Shown here: in pieces, positions 46,209 to 55,323 of the stretch
Layout of the letters: each line of letters opens with the position of its first letter
Numbering within the stretch: the stretch's first letter is position 1
Origin: Sphingomonas sp. SORGH_AS_0879
GTDB taxonomy: Bacteria > Pseudomonadota > Alphaproteobacteria > Sphingomonadales > Sphingomonadaceae
Length of the DNA: 64,000 nt
Reading direction: 5' to 3'
NCBI RefSeq assembly: GCF_030819175.1
Contig: NZ_JAUTBJ010000002.1
Coordinates: 4,148,978 to 4,212,977, forward strand
Notes under the pieces: model-generated
What the model saw: the letters and a program-made list of their open reading frames with translations, nothing else
The model's database searches: none
Told to the model about the DNA's origin: nothing
Made by a program: the position numbers and the translations under genes

Positions 46209-46957
46209 TCGGGATAGCGGGGCCGCCAGCCCAGCACCCGTCTGGCCTTGCCGTTGGCGACGCGCCGGTTCTCGGCATAGAAACCGCGCGCCGCCGCCGA
46301 CAGGCTTTCCAGCGGCACCAGCGGCGGCGGCTCCAGCCCGGCCAGCGTGGCGGCGTAGGAGACGACCGCATCCTGATCGCAGGGGTGATCGTCGGACAGG
46401 TTATACGCCCCCGCCGGGCCGTCGAACCCGGCGATCACGCCCGACACGATGTCGGCGATATGCACCCGGCTGAACACCTGGCCCGCCAGCCCGACCCGGT
46501 GCGCGCGTCCCGCCCGGACCCGGTCGATCGGTGAGCGGCCGGGGCCATAGATGCCCGGCAGGCGAAACACCCGCGCGCCCAAAGCCTGCCAGTCCGCATC
46601 CGCCGCCGCCCGTGCCGCGCGCCGCCCCGAGCCGATCGGGGCGCTTTCGTCCACCCAGGCCCCGCCGGTATCGCCATAGACGCCGGTCGAGGAGAGATAG
46701 CCGAGCCATGCCTCCGACCGCACCAGTTGCGGGCCATAAGTGACCAGCACCGGGTCGTGCTCGCCCTGGGGCGGGACTGAGGAGAGGATATGGGTGGCGG
46801 CGGCGATCTGCGGCTCCACGCTTTCGCGGTCGTCGAAACGGAGCGTACCGCCGCGCCCGTCGCGGGTCGTGCCGGCGACGGACCAGCCACGGCCTTCCAA
46901 CAGCGCCGCAAGGTGCCCGGCGGCATAGCCCAGGCCGAAGATGAATAACCTACTCAC
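46118..46957 (-). CDS. NAD(P)-dependent epimerase/SDR-like protein
   Basis: Start at GTG 46,957 (VSRLFIFGLGYAAGHLAALL) places the Rossmann GxGYxxG loop at the N-terminus as in the YeeZ-like extended SDRs; ATG 46,984 would add nine odd residues. Other features are TTRD at the end of the second strand, SSVPPQG, the YLSSTGVYGD catalytic segment and RLPGIYGPGRSPIDRVRAG for the sugar-nucleotide side. Length is 279 residues. Homologues are often annotated as epimerases or reductases without a known substrate. The gene converges with and overlaps the permease end; it has no obvious operon partner. Confidence 0.78.
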   Translation of the reverse strand: MSRLFIFGLGYAAGHLAALLEGRGWSVAGTTRDGRGGTLRFDDRESVEPQIAAATHILSSVPPQGEHDPVLVTYGPQLVRSEAWLGYLSSTGVYGDTGGAWVDESAPIGSGRRAARAAADADWQALGARVFRLPGIYGPGRSPIDRVRAGRAHRVGLAGQVFSRVHIADIVSGVIAGFDGPAGAYNLSDDHPCDQDAVVSYAATLAGLEPPPLVPLESLSAAARGFYAENRRVANGKARRVLGWRPRYPDYRLGLRALSAMTSPSAVTAAPAPASSDQR

Positions 46958-47199
46958 CCAACCTCCGTTCGCATCGCAGTCCATGAGGCAGCGGTTCCGC
47001 GTGGCCTTCGACTTCGCTCAGGCGGAACGGGCGTGGGGGATATGCGTCACCCACCACGAGAACCGACCCCATCCCCACAACCTCCGTTCGTGCTGAGCGA
47101 AGTCGAAGCACATGGGCAACCGGGTTCCTCATGGCTCCTTCGACTCCGCTCAGGCGAAACGGCTACACGCGGGTTTGGCTGCACGAGGCAGAGCCCCCC
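46958..47199. repeat. Intergenic repeats of sphingomonad type
   Basis: There is no gene. Copies of a CCGTTCGTGCTGAGCGAAGT-type sequence occur in both orientations: CCTTCGACTTCGCTCAGGCG near 47,008, GTGCTGAGCGAAGTCGAAGC near 47,092, and CCTTCGACTCCGCTCAGGCG near 47,137. These form hairpins and are a familiar intergenic repeat in this group. They could act as transcription terminators between the flanking minus-strand genes. Confidence 0.55.
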
Positions 47200-48906
47200 T
47201 CACTTCGCCGCCATCGGCCCCTTGTAGAGCGTGCCGAAATAATCGCCCTTGTTCCACACCGGCCGCTCGGGGGCATCCGCGATCTCGCGCGCGATGGCGT
47301 AGTTGACGCTGACGAAGCGCGGCCCCTGGCTCCAGTCGATGCCCTGGTCGATCTCATCGCCGACCTTGTGATAGCGGTGGCTCATGAAATCCGCGACCGC
47401 CGCCTTGCCCGGCCCGGCCTGACCCGGCCACAGGAAGACCGAGGGGACGCCCTTCTGCACGAAGCGGAAATGGTCGGAGCGGACGAAGATCCCCTCCTCC
47501 GGCATCGGATCGGGCGAGACGGGCAGGCCCATCGCCCCCACCGCCTTGCGCACGATGGGCCCCAGCGTCGAGCGGTCCGCGCCGAACACCACCATATCCT
47601 CGAACTTGTAGGTCAGGATCGGCATGTCGAGATTGACGTCGGCGACGATCGACTTGAGCGGCACGGTCGGGTGGTTGGCGAAATAATCGGAGCCGACCAG
47701 CCCCTTTTCCTCCGCCGTCACCGCCAGGAACATGACGGTACGCTTGGGCGGGGGTGCCGCCTTGAAGCGCTTGGCCTCCTCGATCAGGCTGGCGATGCCG
47801 ATGGCGTTGTCGAGCGCGCCATTGTTGATCCGGTCGCCATCGCCCCCCTCATTGGTGCCGATATGGTCGAGATGCGCGGACAGGACGACCACCTCGTCCT
47901 TCAGCTTGGGGTCGCTGCCGGGGATCAGGCCGATGACGTTGCCGCTGTCCATCAGCTTGAACCCGGTCTTCGACGCGACGGTCAGCATGCCCTTGGCGAT
48001 CAGCGGCTTATAGGCGGGCTTGGCCGCTCCGGCGACCTTCATCACCGCGTCCCAATCCTTGCCGAACAGCTTCACCGCGCCCGCCTGGGACAGGGTGCCC
48101 AGCACCGGGGTCGTGGGCGTCATCGCATGCGCGGTGCCGTCCGGGTTCGCCCAGGTCACGCGGGGCCCATCGTAGAAGCGGGCCAGCGCCGCGAAGGGCC
48201 GCTGGCGCCCGCCCGCACGCGGCATGTCGATCTGGATCGCACCCACCGCACCGCGCGCCGCCGCCAGCGCCGCCTTGTTCCCCGCCGAGCCGAAGAACGC
48301 GCGCGCCTCGCCGTCCAGCCCGTCGGGCGTGCCGGGGACGAAGGCGACGATCTTGCCGCGTACATCCACGCCCTTGTAATCGGTCAGGCCATATTGCGCC
48401 GCATCGATGCCGTATCCGACGAAGACGACCGGCGCGGACAGGCTGGTTTCCCGCTTGTCGGGCACGGGCGAGGGCACGAAATCCTCACCGAACGCCAGTT
48501 CCTGTGGCTGGCCGCCCGCCGGAGTCCACAAGGCGCTGCCCTTGTCCGCGACGCGATAGGCGACCAGCGGCACCTTTTGCAGATAGCCGCCCTCGTCGCC
48601 GCCAGGCCGCAGCCCCGCCGCGTAGAATTGCGCCGCGACATATTGCGCGGCGATATCATAGTCGCGCGTCCCCGCCTCGCGCCCCGCCATCGCGTCGCTG
48701 GCCAGGAACATCACATGCGCCTTCATCGCGGCCTGATCCTCGGGCAGCGGGGCGGTGATGACGGCGTTGCGCTCGGCCGGGCTGCGCTGCGGCGCGCTTT
48801 GCGCGGGAGCAGGGCTCGTCGCCTGATAATGCAGGTGATCGTGATCATGCGCGACAGCGGCGGTGGACAGGAGAAGCAGCGGCAGCAGAGCCGTCGAACG
48901 CGACAT
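47200..48906 (-). CDS. Secreted M28-family zinc metallopeptidase with PA domain
   Basis: The start is ATG 48,906, giving a clean signal peptide (SRSTALLPLLLLSTAAVA). A His-rich mature start is followed by a PA-like insert (about residues 130-300, SAPVVFVGYGIDAAQYGLTD and YKGVDVRGKIVAF). The M28 catalytic domain shows zinc ligands in LSAHLDHIG, the bridging Asp in GALDNAIG, the catalytic pair TAEEKGLVG, and later ligands in DVNLDMP and HRYHKVGDEID. Length is 568 residues. It is probably a periplasmic or extracellular aminopeptidase. The gene is divergent from aminopeptidase N, with their starts 136 bases apart. Confidence 0.87.
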   Translation of the reverse strand: MSRSTALLPLLLLSTAAVAHDHDHLHYQATSPAPAQSAPQRSPAERNAVITAPLPEDQAAMKAHVMFLASDAMAGREAGTRDYDIAAQYVAAQFYAAGLRPGGDEGGYLQKVPLVAYRVADKGSALWTPAGGQPQELAFGEDFVPSPVPDKRETSLSAPVVFVGYGIDAAQYGLTDYKGVDVRGKIVAFVPGTPDGLDGEARAFFGSAGNKAALAAARGAVGAIQIDMPRAGGRQRPFAALARFYDGPRVTWANPDGTAHAMTPTTPVLGTLSQAGAVKLFGKDWDAVMKVAGAAKPAYKPLIAKGMLTVASKTGFKLMDSGNVIGLIPGSDPKLKDEVVVLSAHLDHIGTNEGGDGDRINNGALDNAIGIASLIEEAKRFKAAPPPKRTVMFLAVTAEEKGLVGSDYFANHPTVPLKSIVADVNLDMPILTYKFEDMVVFGADRSTLGPIVRKAVGAMGLPVSPDPMPEEGIFVRSDHFRFVQKGVPSVFLWPGQAGPGKAAVADFMSHRYHKVGDEIDQGIDWSQGPRFVSVNYAIAREIADAPERPVWNKGDYFGTLYKGPMAAK

Positions 48907-49042
48907 GCAGGACCTTTCGGGGAGATGACAGGACACAGGCGTATCACGCCCCCTGCCCCGATCAACCCGCCGATCGCCCCATGTCCCGGTTTTTCCTGCC
49001 TCACCGGTGGCCCGACGGGTCCGTCACGGCTATATTCCCGAA

Positions 49043-51646
49043 ATGGACAATCAGCGCAGCGCCGCCCAGCCCAGCATGACCCCCGCCGCGATCCGGCGGG
49101 AGGATTATACGCCCCCCGCCTGGGCGGTGCCGCAGGTGGCGCTCGACTTCGCGCTGGACCCCGCCGAGACGCGGGTGCGCGCCGCGCTGACCGTCACGCG
49201 CAGCGGCGCGCATGACGAACCGCTGCGGCTGGACGGCGCGGGCCAGACGCCGCTGTCGGTCACGATCGACGGGGTCGCCGTCAACGACTGGCGGATCGAG
49301 GGAGAGCAACTCGTCGTGCCGCTGTCGGGCGATGCGCATGTCGTCGAGACCGAGGTGACGATCCCACCCGATCGCAACACCCAGTTGATGGGGCTTTATG
49401 CCTCGGGCGGCAATCTGTGCACCCAGTGCGAGGCGGAGGGGTTTCGCCGCATCACCTTCTTCCCCGACCGGCCCGATGTGCTGAGCGTCTATCGCGTGCG
49501 GATGACGGCGGACCGGGGCCGCTATCCGGTGCTGCTCGCCAATGGCGATCCGGTGGCGAAGGGTGAGAATGACGACGGCACCCACTGGGCGGAGTGGCAC
49601 GACCCCTTCCCCAAGCCCAGCTATCTGTTCGCGCTGGTGGCGGGGGATCTGGCGGTCAACGCATCGACCTTCACCACGATGAGCGGGCGCGAGGTGACGC
49701 TGGGCATCTGGGTGCGCGCCGCCGACCTGGCGAAAACCGATCATGCGCTCCACGCGCTGAAGCTCGCCATGGCGTGGGACGAGCGGGTCTATGGCCGCGA
49801 GTACGACCTCGACGTGTTCAACATCGTCGCGGTCGACGATTTCAACTTCGGCGCGATGGAGAATAAGGGGCTGAACATCTTCAACAGCCGCTATATCCTC
49901 GCCGATCCCGACACCGCGACCGATTATGATTACGACGCGATCGCCGCCGTCGTCGCGCATGAATATTTCCACAACTGGTCGGGCAACCGGATCACCTGCC
50001 GCGACTGGTTCCAACTGTCGCTGAAGGAAGGCTTCACCGTCTATCGCGACCAGTGTTTCTCCGCCGATCAGGGATCGGCCGCGGTCAAGCGAATCGAGGA
50101 TGTGCGCGGCCTGCGCGCCAGCCAGTTCCCGGAGGATTCAGGGCCGCTCGCCCATCCGGTGCGCCCCGAAAGCTATATCGAGATCAGCAATTTCTACACG
50201 GCCACCATCTACAACAAGGGGGCCGAGCTGATCCGCATGATGGCGACGATGCTGGGCCCAGTGAGGTTCCGCGCCGCGACCGACCTGTATTTCAGCCGCT
50301 TCGACGGGACGGCTGCGACCTGTGAGGATTTCGTCGCCTGCATGGAGGAGGCGGGGGACATCGACCTGTCGCAATTCCGCCTCTGGTACTCACAGGCCGG
50401 AACCCCGCGCATTTCCGCGGGGCTGTCCCACGAGCCCGGCGGCGGTCGCGCGGAACTGCGCCTGGCCCAGCATGTCCCCGCCACGCCGGGGCAGAGCCTG
50501 AAGCAGCCGATGGTCCTGCCCCTGAAGGTGCGGCTGTTCGGGGCGGAGACGGGTCGGCCGCTGACCGACGAGCGGCTGATCCTGCTCGACCAGGTGGCGG
50601 AAACCATCACCTTCGAGGCCGTCACCGAGCGCCCCGTCCTGTCGATCAATCGCGGCTTTTCCGCCCCCGTGGTGATCGAAAGCGACCGGAGCGCGGCGGA
50701 CCTGGCGTTCCTGTCGGCGCATGACGACGATCCCTTCGCCCGGTATGAGGCGATGCAGCAGTTGATGCTCGACACGCTGGTCGCGGGCACGATCGATGGC
50801 GAGGTGCAGGCCGATGCGGTGATCGACGCGGTCGCGCGCACGCTGGAGGCCGAGGGACTGGAACCCGCCTTCCTGGCCGAGGCGGTGCTGCTGCCGTCCG
50901 AGAATTTCGTCGGCGACCAGATGGTGACGGTCGATCCCGATGCGATCCACAGCGCGCGCGAGGCACTGCGCGGCCGGCTGGGCCATGCGCTGGAACCGGT
51001 GTGGCGGCGGCTCTATGCCGAGATGGCGCAAGGGACCTATGTCTATTCGCCCGAGGCCAAGGGGCGACGGCGTCTGCGCAACGTCGCGCTCGGCTATATC
51101 GCGGCCAACGGCGCGCCCGACGCCGCCGCGCTCGCCTTCGCGCAGTTCGAGGCGGCGGACAACATGACCGACCGGCAGGCCGCGCTGACCACGCTGGTCA
51201 GTTCGGATGCGCCCGAGCGGGAGATCGCGCTCGCCCGGTTCCACGACCGCTATGCCGACAATCCGCTGGTCCTCGACAAATGGTTCCAGACCCAGGCGCT
51301 GTCGTCGCGGGGGGACACGGGCGCGGTGGTGGAGCGGCTGGCCCAGCATCCCGACTTCACCCTCGCCAATCCCAACCGCGCACGCGCGCTGATCGGGGCG
51401 TTCGGGATGAACCAGCGCGCGCTGAACGCCGCCGACGGATCGGGTTACCGGTTCCTGGCGGACCAGTTGATCGCGCTCGACCGGCTCAACCCGCAAACGG
51501 CGGCCAAGCTGTTGCCGCCGCTGGGCCGTTGGCGGCGGTTCGACACCAAGCGGTCGCGGCTGATGTGCGCGGAGCTGATCCGCATCGTCGGGACGCCGGG
51601 GCTGTCCAAGGATCTGTTCGAGCAGGCGTCGAAGAGCCTCGAGTGA
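49043..51646 (+). CDS. pepN: Aminopeptidase N (M1 family)
   Basis: Start ATG 49,043 gives 867 residues, typical for bacterial PepN. An N-terminal beta domain leads to GAMENKGLNIFNSRY (exopeptidase GAMEN motif) and VAHEYFHNWSGNRITCRDWF with the HExxH zinc site (HEYFH) and the downstream Glu in LKEGFTVYRDQ. The remaining third is the DUF3458/ARM-type C-terminal domain ending ELIRIVGTPGLSKDLFEQAS. It is a cytoplasmic broad-specificity aminopeptidase in peptide turnover. No signal peptide is present. A palindromic repeat follows the stop. Confidence 0.94.
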   Translation: MDNQRSAAQPSMTPAAIRREDYTPPAWAVPQVALDFALDPAETRVRAALTVTRSGAHDEPLRLDGAGQTPLSVTIDGVAVNDWRIEGEQLVVPLSGDAHVVETEVTIPPDRNTQLMGLYASGGNLCTQCEAEGFRRITFFPDRPDVLSVYRVRMTADRGRYPVLLANGDPVAKGENDDGTHWAEWHDPFPKPSYLFALVAGDLAVNASTFTTMSGREVTLGIWVRAADLAKTDHALHALKLAMAWDERVYGREYDLDVFNIVAVDDFNFGAMENKGLNIFNSRYILADPDTATDYDYDAIAAVVAHEYFHNWSGNRITCRDWFQLSLKEGFTVYRDQCFSADQGSAAVKRIEDVRGLRASQFPEDSGPLAHPVRPESYIEISNFYTATIYNKGAELIRMMATMLGPVRFRAATDLYFSRFDGTAATCEDFVACMEEAGDIDLSQFRLWYSQAGTPRISAGLSHEPGGGRAELRLAQHVPATPGQSLKQPMVLPLKVRLFGAETGRPLTDERLILLDQVAETITFEAVTERPVLSINRGFSAPVVIESDRSAADLAFLSAHDDDPFARYEAMQQLMLDTLVAGTIDGEVQADAVIDAVARTLEAEGLEPAFLAEAVLLPSENFVGDQMVTVDPDAIHSAREALRGRLGHALEPVWRRLYAEMAQGTYVYSPEAKGRRRLRNVALGYIAANGAPDAAALAFAQFEAADNMTDRQAALTTLVSSDAPEREIALARFHDRYADNPLVLDKWFQTQALSSRGDTGAVVERLAQHPDFTLANPNRARALIGAFGMNQRALNAADGSGYRFLADQLIALDRLNPQTAAKLLPPLGRWRRFDTKRSRLMCAELIRIVGTPGLSKDLFEQASKSLE

Positions 51647-51772
51647 TCCTCCCCGGCACGGGGAGGGGGACCGCCGCGAAGCGGTGGTGGAGGGGGGCTT
51701 CGACAAGTCGAGTCCCGCGTGGCACTCCCCCCTCCACCAGCTTCGCTGGCCCCCACCCCTTCCAGGGGAGGA
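51647..51772. repeat. Palindromic intergenic element
   Basis: CCTCCCCGGCACGGGGAGG forms one hairpin, and CCGCCGCGAAGCGGTGGTGG with CCACCAGCTTCGCTGGCCCC a larger imperfect inverted repeat across the stretch. It separates the convergent pepN and esterase genes and can terminate both. It is the same general class as the repeats at 42,276-42,747. Confidence 0.55.
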
Positions 51773-52699
51773 TTATTTCGCCTTCAGGAACCCCTCCATC
51801 ACGATCCAGCGGTAAAAGGCGTCGAACCACCCGGTGCTGGTCGTCTTCTTCGGATACATGCCGAAGCCGTGCCCGCCCTGGCCATAGAGATGGAACTCGA
51901 CCGGCTTCTTGGCCGCCATCCACTGGTCGATCAGGCCGAAGCCCTTGCCCGCGAACAGCGGATCGTCGGCGGCGATCGCCGCGAACATGGGCGGCGCGTC
52001 GGCGGCCACCGTCATCGGCTGGAGCGGGCCATAGATGTCGCCGATAAAGGCGGGCCTGGCCTGTCCGTCGAGCACCGTCGCCACGGTCAGCATCGCGCCC
52101 GCCGAAAAGCCGACCATGCCGATCCGGTTCGGATCGACCTTCCACTCCCCCGCCCGCTGACGGACCAGCGCGAAGGCAGCGCGCGAGTCGGCGATCTGCG
52201 GCGCCAGGCCCTTCAGCGCGTCTTGCGGGCTGGGCCGTGCGGCGGGGCGCGCCACGCTGGAGAACATCTCCGCCATCGACTTCTCGAACGCGCCCATATC
52301 GGCGGGCGTCTGGTTCAGCCGATATTTGAGGACGAAGGCGGCGATACCGCGATCGGCCAGCGCCTTGGCCACGTCCCAGCCCTCATTCTGCATCGACAGG
52401 GTGCGGAACCCGCCGCCCGGCGCCACGATCACCGCCGCGCCGGTCGCCTTGGCCGGATCGGGCAGGAAGGGGGTCAGCGTCGCCTCGGTCACGTTGCGGG
52501 CGAAGACGCTGTTATACTGGCTGTGCCAGCTTTCCTTGGTCTTCGCGCCCGGCAAGGGTCCGGTGTTGAGCGCAATGGCGTTCGGCTGTGCGGGTATGGC
52601 GATCGGTGCCATCTGGTCGCTCTGCGCCATGGCGGGTGGCGCGACTGATAGCGCAAGCATGGCGGCCATGGCATGGCCGACCCAGCGATTGGACTTCAT
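51773..52699 (-). CDS. Secreted alpha/beta-hydrolase (esterase, BD-FAE-like)
   Basis: The start ATG 52,699 follows a strong AGGAGGGG site. A signal peptide covers about residues 1-26 (ending PPAMAQ). The hydrolase core has the oxyanion strand AAVIVAPGGGFRTLS, the nucleophile elbow GFSAGA and the late HLYGQGGHGFGMYPK with the catalytic His. The acid is probably the Asp in IAADDPLFAG. Length is 308 residues. Relatives act on carbohydrate esters such as acetylated xylan or feruloylated polymers, but the substrate here is not determined. It is likely periplasmic and monocistronic. Confidence 0.82.
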   Translation of the reverse strand: MKSNRWVGHAMAAMLALSVAPPAMAQSDQMAPIAIPAQPNAIALNTGPLPGAKTKESWHSQYNSVFARNVTEATLTPFLPDPAKATGAAVIVAPGGGFRTLSMQNEGWDVAKALADRGIAAFVLKYRLNQTPADMGAFEKSMAEMFSSVARPAARPSPQDALKGLAPQIADSRAAFALVRQRAGEWKVDPNRIGMVGFSAGAMLTVATVLDGQARPAFIGDIYGPLQPMTVAADAPPMFAAIAADDPLFAGKGFGLIDQWMAAKKPVEFHLYGQGGHGFGMYPKKTTSTGWFDAFYRWIVMEGFLKAK

Positions 52700-52829
52700 A
52701 TCCCCTCCTGTCCTCCGTGGGTTATGTCCCTACGGTCGAGCGGGAATGGTACGCGTCGAGGCGCGCGGCGCAAGGGAAATGTTAAGGCTAACAGTAGGGC
52801 AGTGCCAAGTGGTCACCGGTAGGACGCCC

Positions 52830-53189
52830 TCAGAACAACCGCCCCCCATTGGGCACGGCCAGGTCGGGCGCGATCAACACCACCTGCCCATCCGCATCGG
52901 GGAAGCCCAAAGTCAAAACCTCGGACATCATCGGCCCGATCTGACGCGCTGGGAAGTTGACCACCGCCGCCACCTGCCGCCCGACCAGCGTCTCCGGCGT
53001 ATAATGCCGGGTGATCTGCGCCGAGGAGCGCTTGACGCCGATCACCTCGCCGAAATCGATGGTCAGCTTGATCGCGGGTTTGCGCGCTTCGGGAAAGGGT
53101 TCGGCGGCGATGACGGTGCCGACGCGGATGTCGACCGCCAGGAAATCCTCGATCCCGATCCGATCGGCGGGCGCGTCAGAAGTCGACAT
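52830..53189 (-). CDS. csaA: CsaA-type tRNA-binding / chaperone protein
   Basis: This 119-residue protein is a single OB-fold tRNA-binding domain. It shows [60 protein letters not shown] and a closing [17 protein letters not shown], the usual CsaA features, and has the normal family length. In Bacillus CsaA has export-related chaperone activity; in most bacteria the role is tRNA or protein binding of unclear purpose. It overlaps the upstream glutathione-transferase-like gene by 14 bases, so the two are co-translated. Confidence 0.9.
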   Translation of the reverse strand: MSTSDAPADRIGIEDFLAVDIRVGTVIAAEPFPEARKPAIKLTIDFGEVIGVKRSSAQITRHYTPETLVGRQVAAVVNFPARQIGPMMSEVLTLGFPDADGQVVLIAPDLAVPNGGRLF

Positions 53190-53847
53190 TGTCGTAATGC
53201 GAAGGCGGGGTGACCATCTCCATCCGCTCGGACAGGAGCGGGCGGAAGGAAGGGCGGCTTTTCAGCCCGCGATACCAGCGCGCGGTCTGCTCATGCCCCT
53301 TCCAGTCGATGCCGCCCAGATAATCGGCGACCGAGATCTGCGCCGCCGCCGCCAGATCGGCGAGACTCATCGTCGCGCCCCCCAGCCAGTTGCGATGGTC
53401 GAGCAGATAATCGGTATAGTCGAGATGCCCGACCGCCGCCTTCATCGCCTCGCGCAGGCCCTTGGCATCCGGGCTGCCGGTACGCGCGACCCGCTTGACC
53501 ATGCGCTCGTGGAGCAGCGGCCCGGTCACGTCCTGATAGAAATGCGTGTCGAACCACGTCACCAGCCGCCGTATCTCCGCGCGGCCGATGGCGGTGCCGT
53601 TGATCATCGCCGACTTTTCGACCGTCTCCTCGAAGAATTCCGAAATCGCCATCGAATCGACCAGCAGCACGCCGCGTTCCTCATCGACCATCACCGGGGT
53701 CTGCCCGGCGGGGTTCATGTCCAGGAATTCGTCGCGGCGTTGCCAGGGCGATTCGCGGACCAATTCGTAACCGACGCCCTTCTCGCCCAGCAATAGCCGG
53801 ACCTTGCGCGAAAAGGGACAGAGCGGGAATTGGTAGAGTTGCCACAT
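53176..53847 (-). CDS. Glutathione S-transferase family protein
   Basis: Start ATG 53,847 gives [20 protein letters not shown], the thioredoxin-like GST N-domain with a CPFS motif whose Cys suggests an omega-like or glutaredoxin-like thiol chemistry. The family cis-Pro/Glu-Ser segment appears as [20 protein letters not shown]. The helical C-domain contains [20 protein letters not shown]. Length is 223 residues, cytoplasmic. It is the first gene of a two-gene unit with csaA. The substrate is unknown. Confidence 0.85.
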   Translation of the reverse strand: MWQLYQFPLCPFSRKVRLLLGEKGVGYELVRESPWQRRDEFLDMNPAGQTPVMVDEERGVLLVDSMAISEFFEETVEKSAMINGTAIGRAEIRRLVTWFDTHFYQDVTGPLLHERMVKRVARTGSPDAKGLREAMKAAVGHLDYTDYLLDHRNWLGGATMSLADLAAAAQISVADYLGGIDWKGHEQTARWYRGLKSRPSFRPLLSERMEMVTPPSHYDNVDF

Positions 53848-53900
53848 GCCCCCCATCTAAGCGGGCGCCCACCCCCACGCCAAGCCCGACACGCATGTTT

Positions 53901-55301
53901 TCACCCGCCCATGCGCGCGGGACGCCGCAATCGCCGCCAGCCGACCACCACGCCGCTGACCGACAGGATCATTCCGGCGATCGACCAGACCCACATCCAC
54001 ACATCCCAGGCGGGCCGCCGCGCGGTCAGCCACGGCCAGTCCCAGCAGTGCAGCAACGTATAGACCCAACGATAGGCGCGCCGGACGCGGTCCTGTCGCT
54101 GGATCACCGCGCCGCTCATCGGATCGACGTACAGCCATGTCGCCGCCGGATCGTCGAACCGCATCCGCACGACCGGCAGGCGCGCGGTGGAGGTCCAGTA
54201 GAAGTCGGGCCGGTCGAGCCGCTCGCTCGTTACCAGCCGCCCGCCGGGCACCAGCATCGCCGCGCGGGCGGGGACGACCGGCCGCGCGGCGACCAGGCCA
54301 GCCTGCTCCAGCCATCGCGGATGCGGCGATGCGCGGTCGATCGCGATTCGCCGCAATCCCGCATCGCCGCTCCATTCGACGGTGCGGGTGCCCCGTGCCA
54401 GGCGCGCCAGCCGGTCCAGCGCGACGGGTTCGCCCGCCTGCCCCGCATAGGCCCGCATCGCCTCGGGCGGCGCGGCGCTCCCCGCAAAGGCATGTCCCGG
54501 ATCAACCGACAGCCAACCGCTGACGATCCAGGTGGTCAGCATCACACCGCCCAGCAGCCCGCTGACATGGTGCCAGAGCATCCAGCCGCGATAGGGGCTC
54601 ACCCGCCCGCCGCGATAGCGCCGCCGCCCCGCCCGGAGGCGCAGGATGCCGATCCACATGCCGGTCAACGCCACTGCGATGCACGGCCCCGACACCCACA
54701 TCACCACCTGCCGCCACAGCCCGCCGTCACGGCGCAGCACCGTGGGGTAGATCCAGTGCGGCACCGAGCCGAGCCAGTTCCAGAAACGCTGATCCCACGT
54801 CGTCCGCTGCACCACCTGCCCGGTCAGGCTGGAGACATAAAGCTCGGTCCCGGCGGCATCGGCCAGTGCGACCTTCCACAGGGGGCGGTGCCGGTCGAAA
54901 CCGCCCGCCACCGTCCACTGGTCATGCCCGATCGGCGCGACCCCGCGCACCGCCGCCCGGCCGAAGCGCGCGGCCACCCGGCGGGCATAGGCGGCATCGA
55001 CGGCAGTGGGCGCGGAACCCGCCTCCGCCGACTGGATGCGCGTCTCCCCCTCCGCCCCCTCGATCCGCCAGACGGGGGTGTCGTCGCGCATCTCCAGCAT
55101 GATCCGCCGGGCACCACCCTCGCCTCGCGGCGCGATATCGACCCGGCTCCAGTCGATCGGCGTCGCCCCCGCCCAGCCTTGCGCGGGCGACAGCGCGGGA
55201 TAGGGCACGTAGAGCATCACCAGCCCGCTCGCGAACCACATCGCGAAGAACAGGCAGGCGACGATCCCCGCCCAGCGATGCACGAGGAAGGCCAGCCGCA
55301 C
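53901..55301 (-). CDS. PepSY-domain membrane protein, partner of the B12-regulated TonB receptor
   Basis: I choose GTG 55,301 (VRLAFLVHRWAGIVACLFFA), with GGAAGG upstream and 22 bases behind the receptor stop; longer starts overlap the receptor. The 466-residue protein has an N-terminal membrane helix, a periplasmic PepSY-like part, two central helices (MWVSGPCIAVALTGMWIGIL and WHHVSGLLGGVMLTTWIVSG) with HH and H residues typical of PepSY_TM proteins, a second periplasmic part and a last helix before a basic tail. PepSY_TM proteins often accompany TonB receptors and may supply reducing power for metal or cofactor uptake. Here co-transcription under a cobalamin riboswitch suggests a cobalamin or corrinoid role. 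Confidence 0.78.
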   Translation of the reverse strand: MRLAFLVHRWAGIVACLFFAMWFASGLVMLYVPYPALSPAQGWAGATPIDWSRVDIAPRGEGGARRIMLEMRDDTPVWRIEGAEGETRIQSAEAGSAPTAVDAAYARRVAARFGRAAVRGVAPIGHDQWTVAGGFDRHRPLWKVALADAAGTELYVSSLTGQVVQRTTWDQRFWNWLGSVPHWIYPTVLRRDGGLWRQVVMWVSGPCIAVALTGMWIGILRLRAGRRRYRGGRVSPYRGWMLWHHVSGLLGGVMLTTWIVSGWLSVDPGHAFAGSAAPPEAMRAYAGQAGEPVALDRLARLARGTRTVEWSGDAGLRRIAIDRASPHPRWLEQAGLVAARPVVPARAAMLVPGGRLVTSERLDRPDFYWTSTARLPVVRMRFDDPAATWLYVDPMSGAVIQRQDRVRRAYRWVYTLLHCWDWPWLTARRPAWDVWMWVWSIAGMILSVSGVVVGWRRLRRPARMGG

Positions 55302-55323
55302 GGCCGACCTTCCCCACGCACGG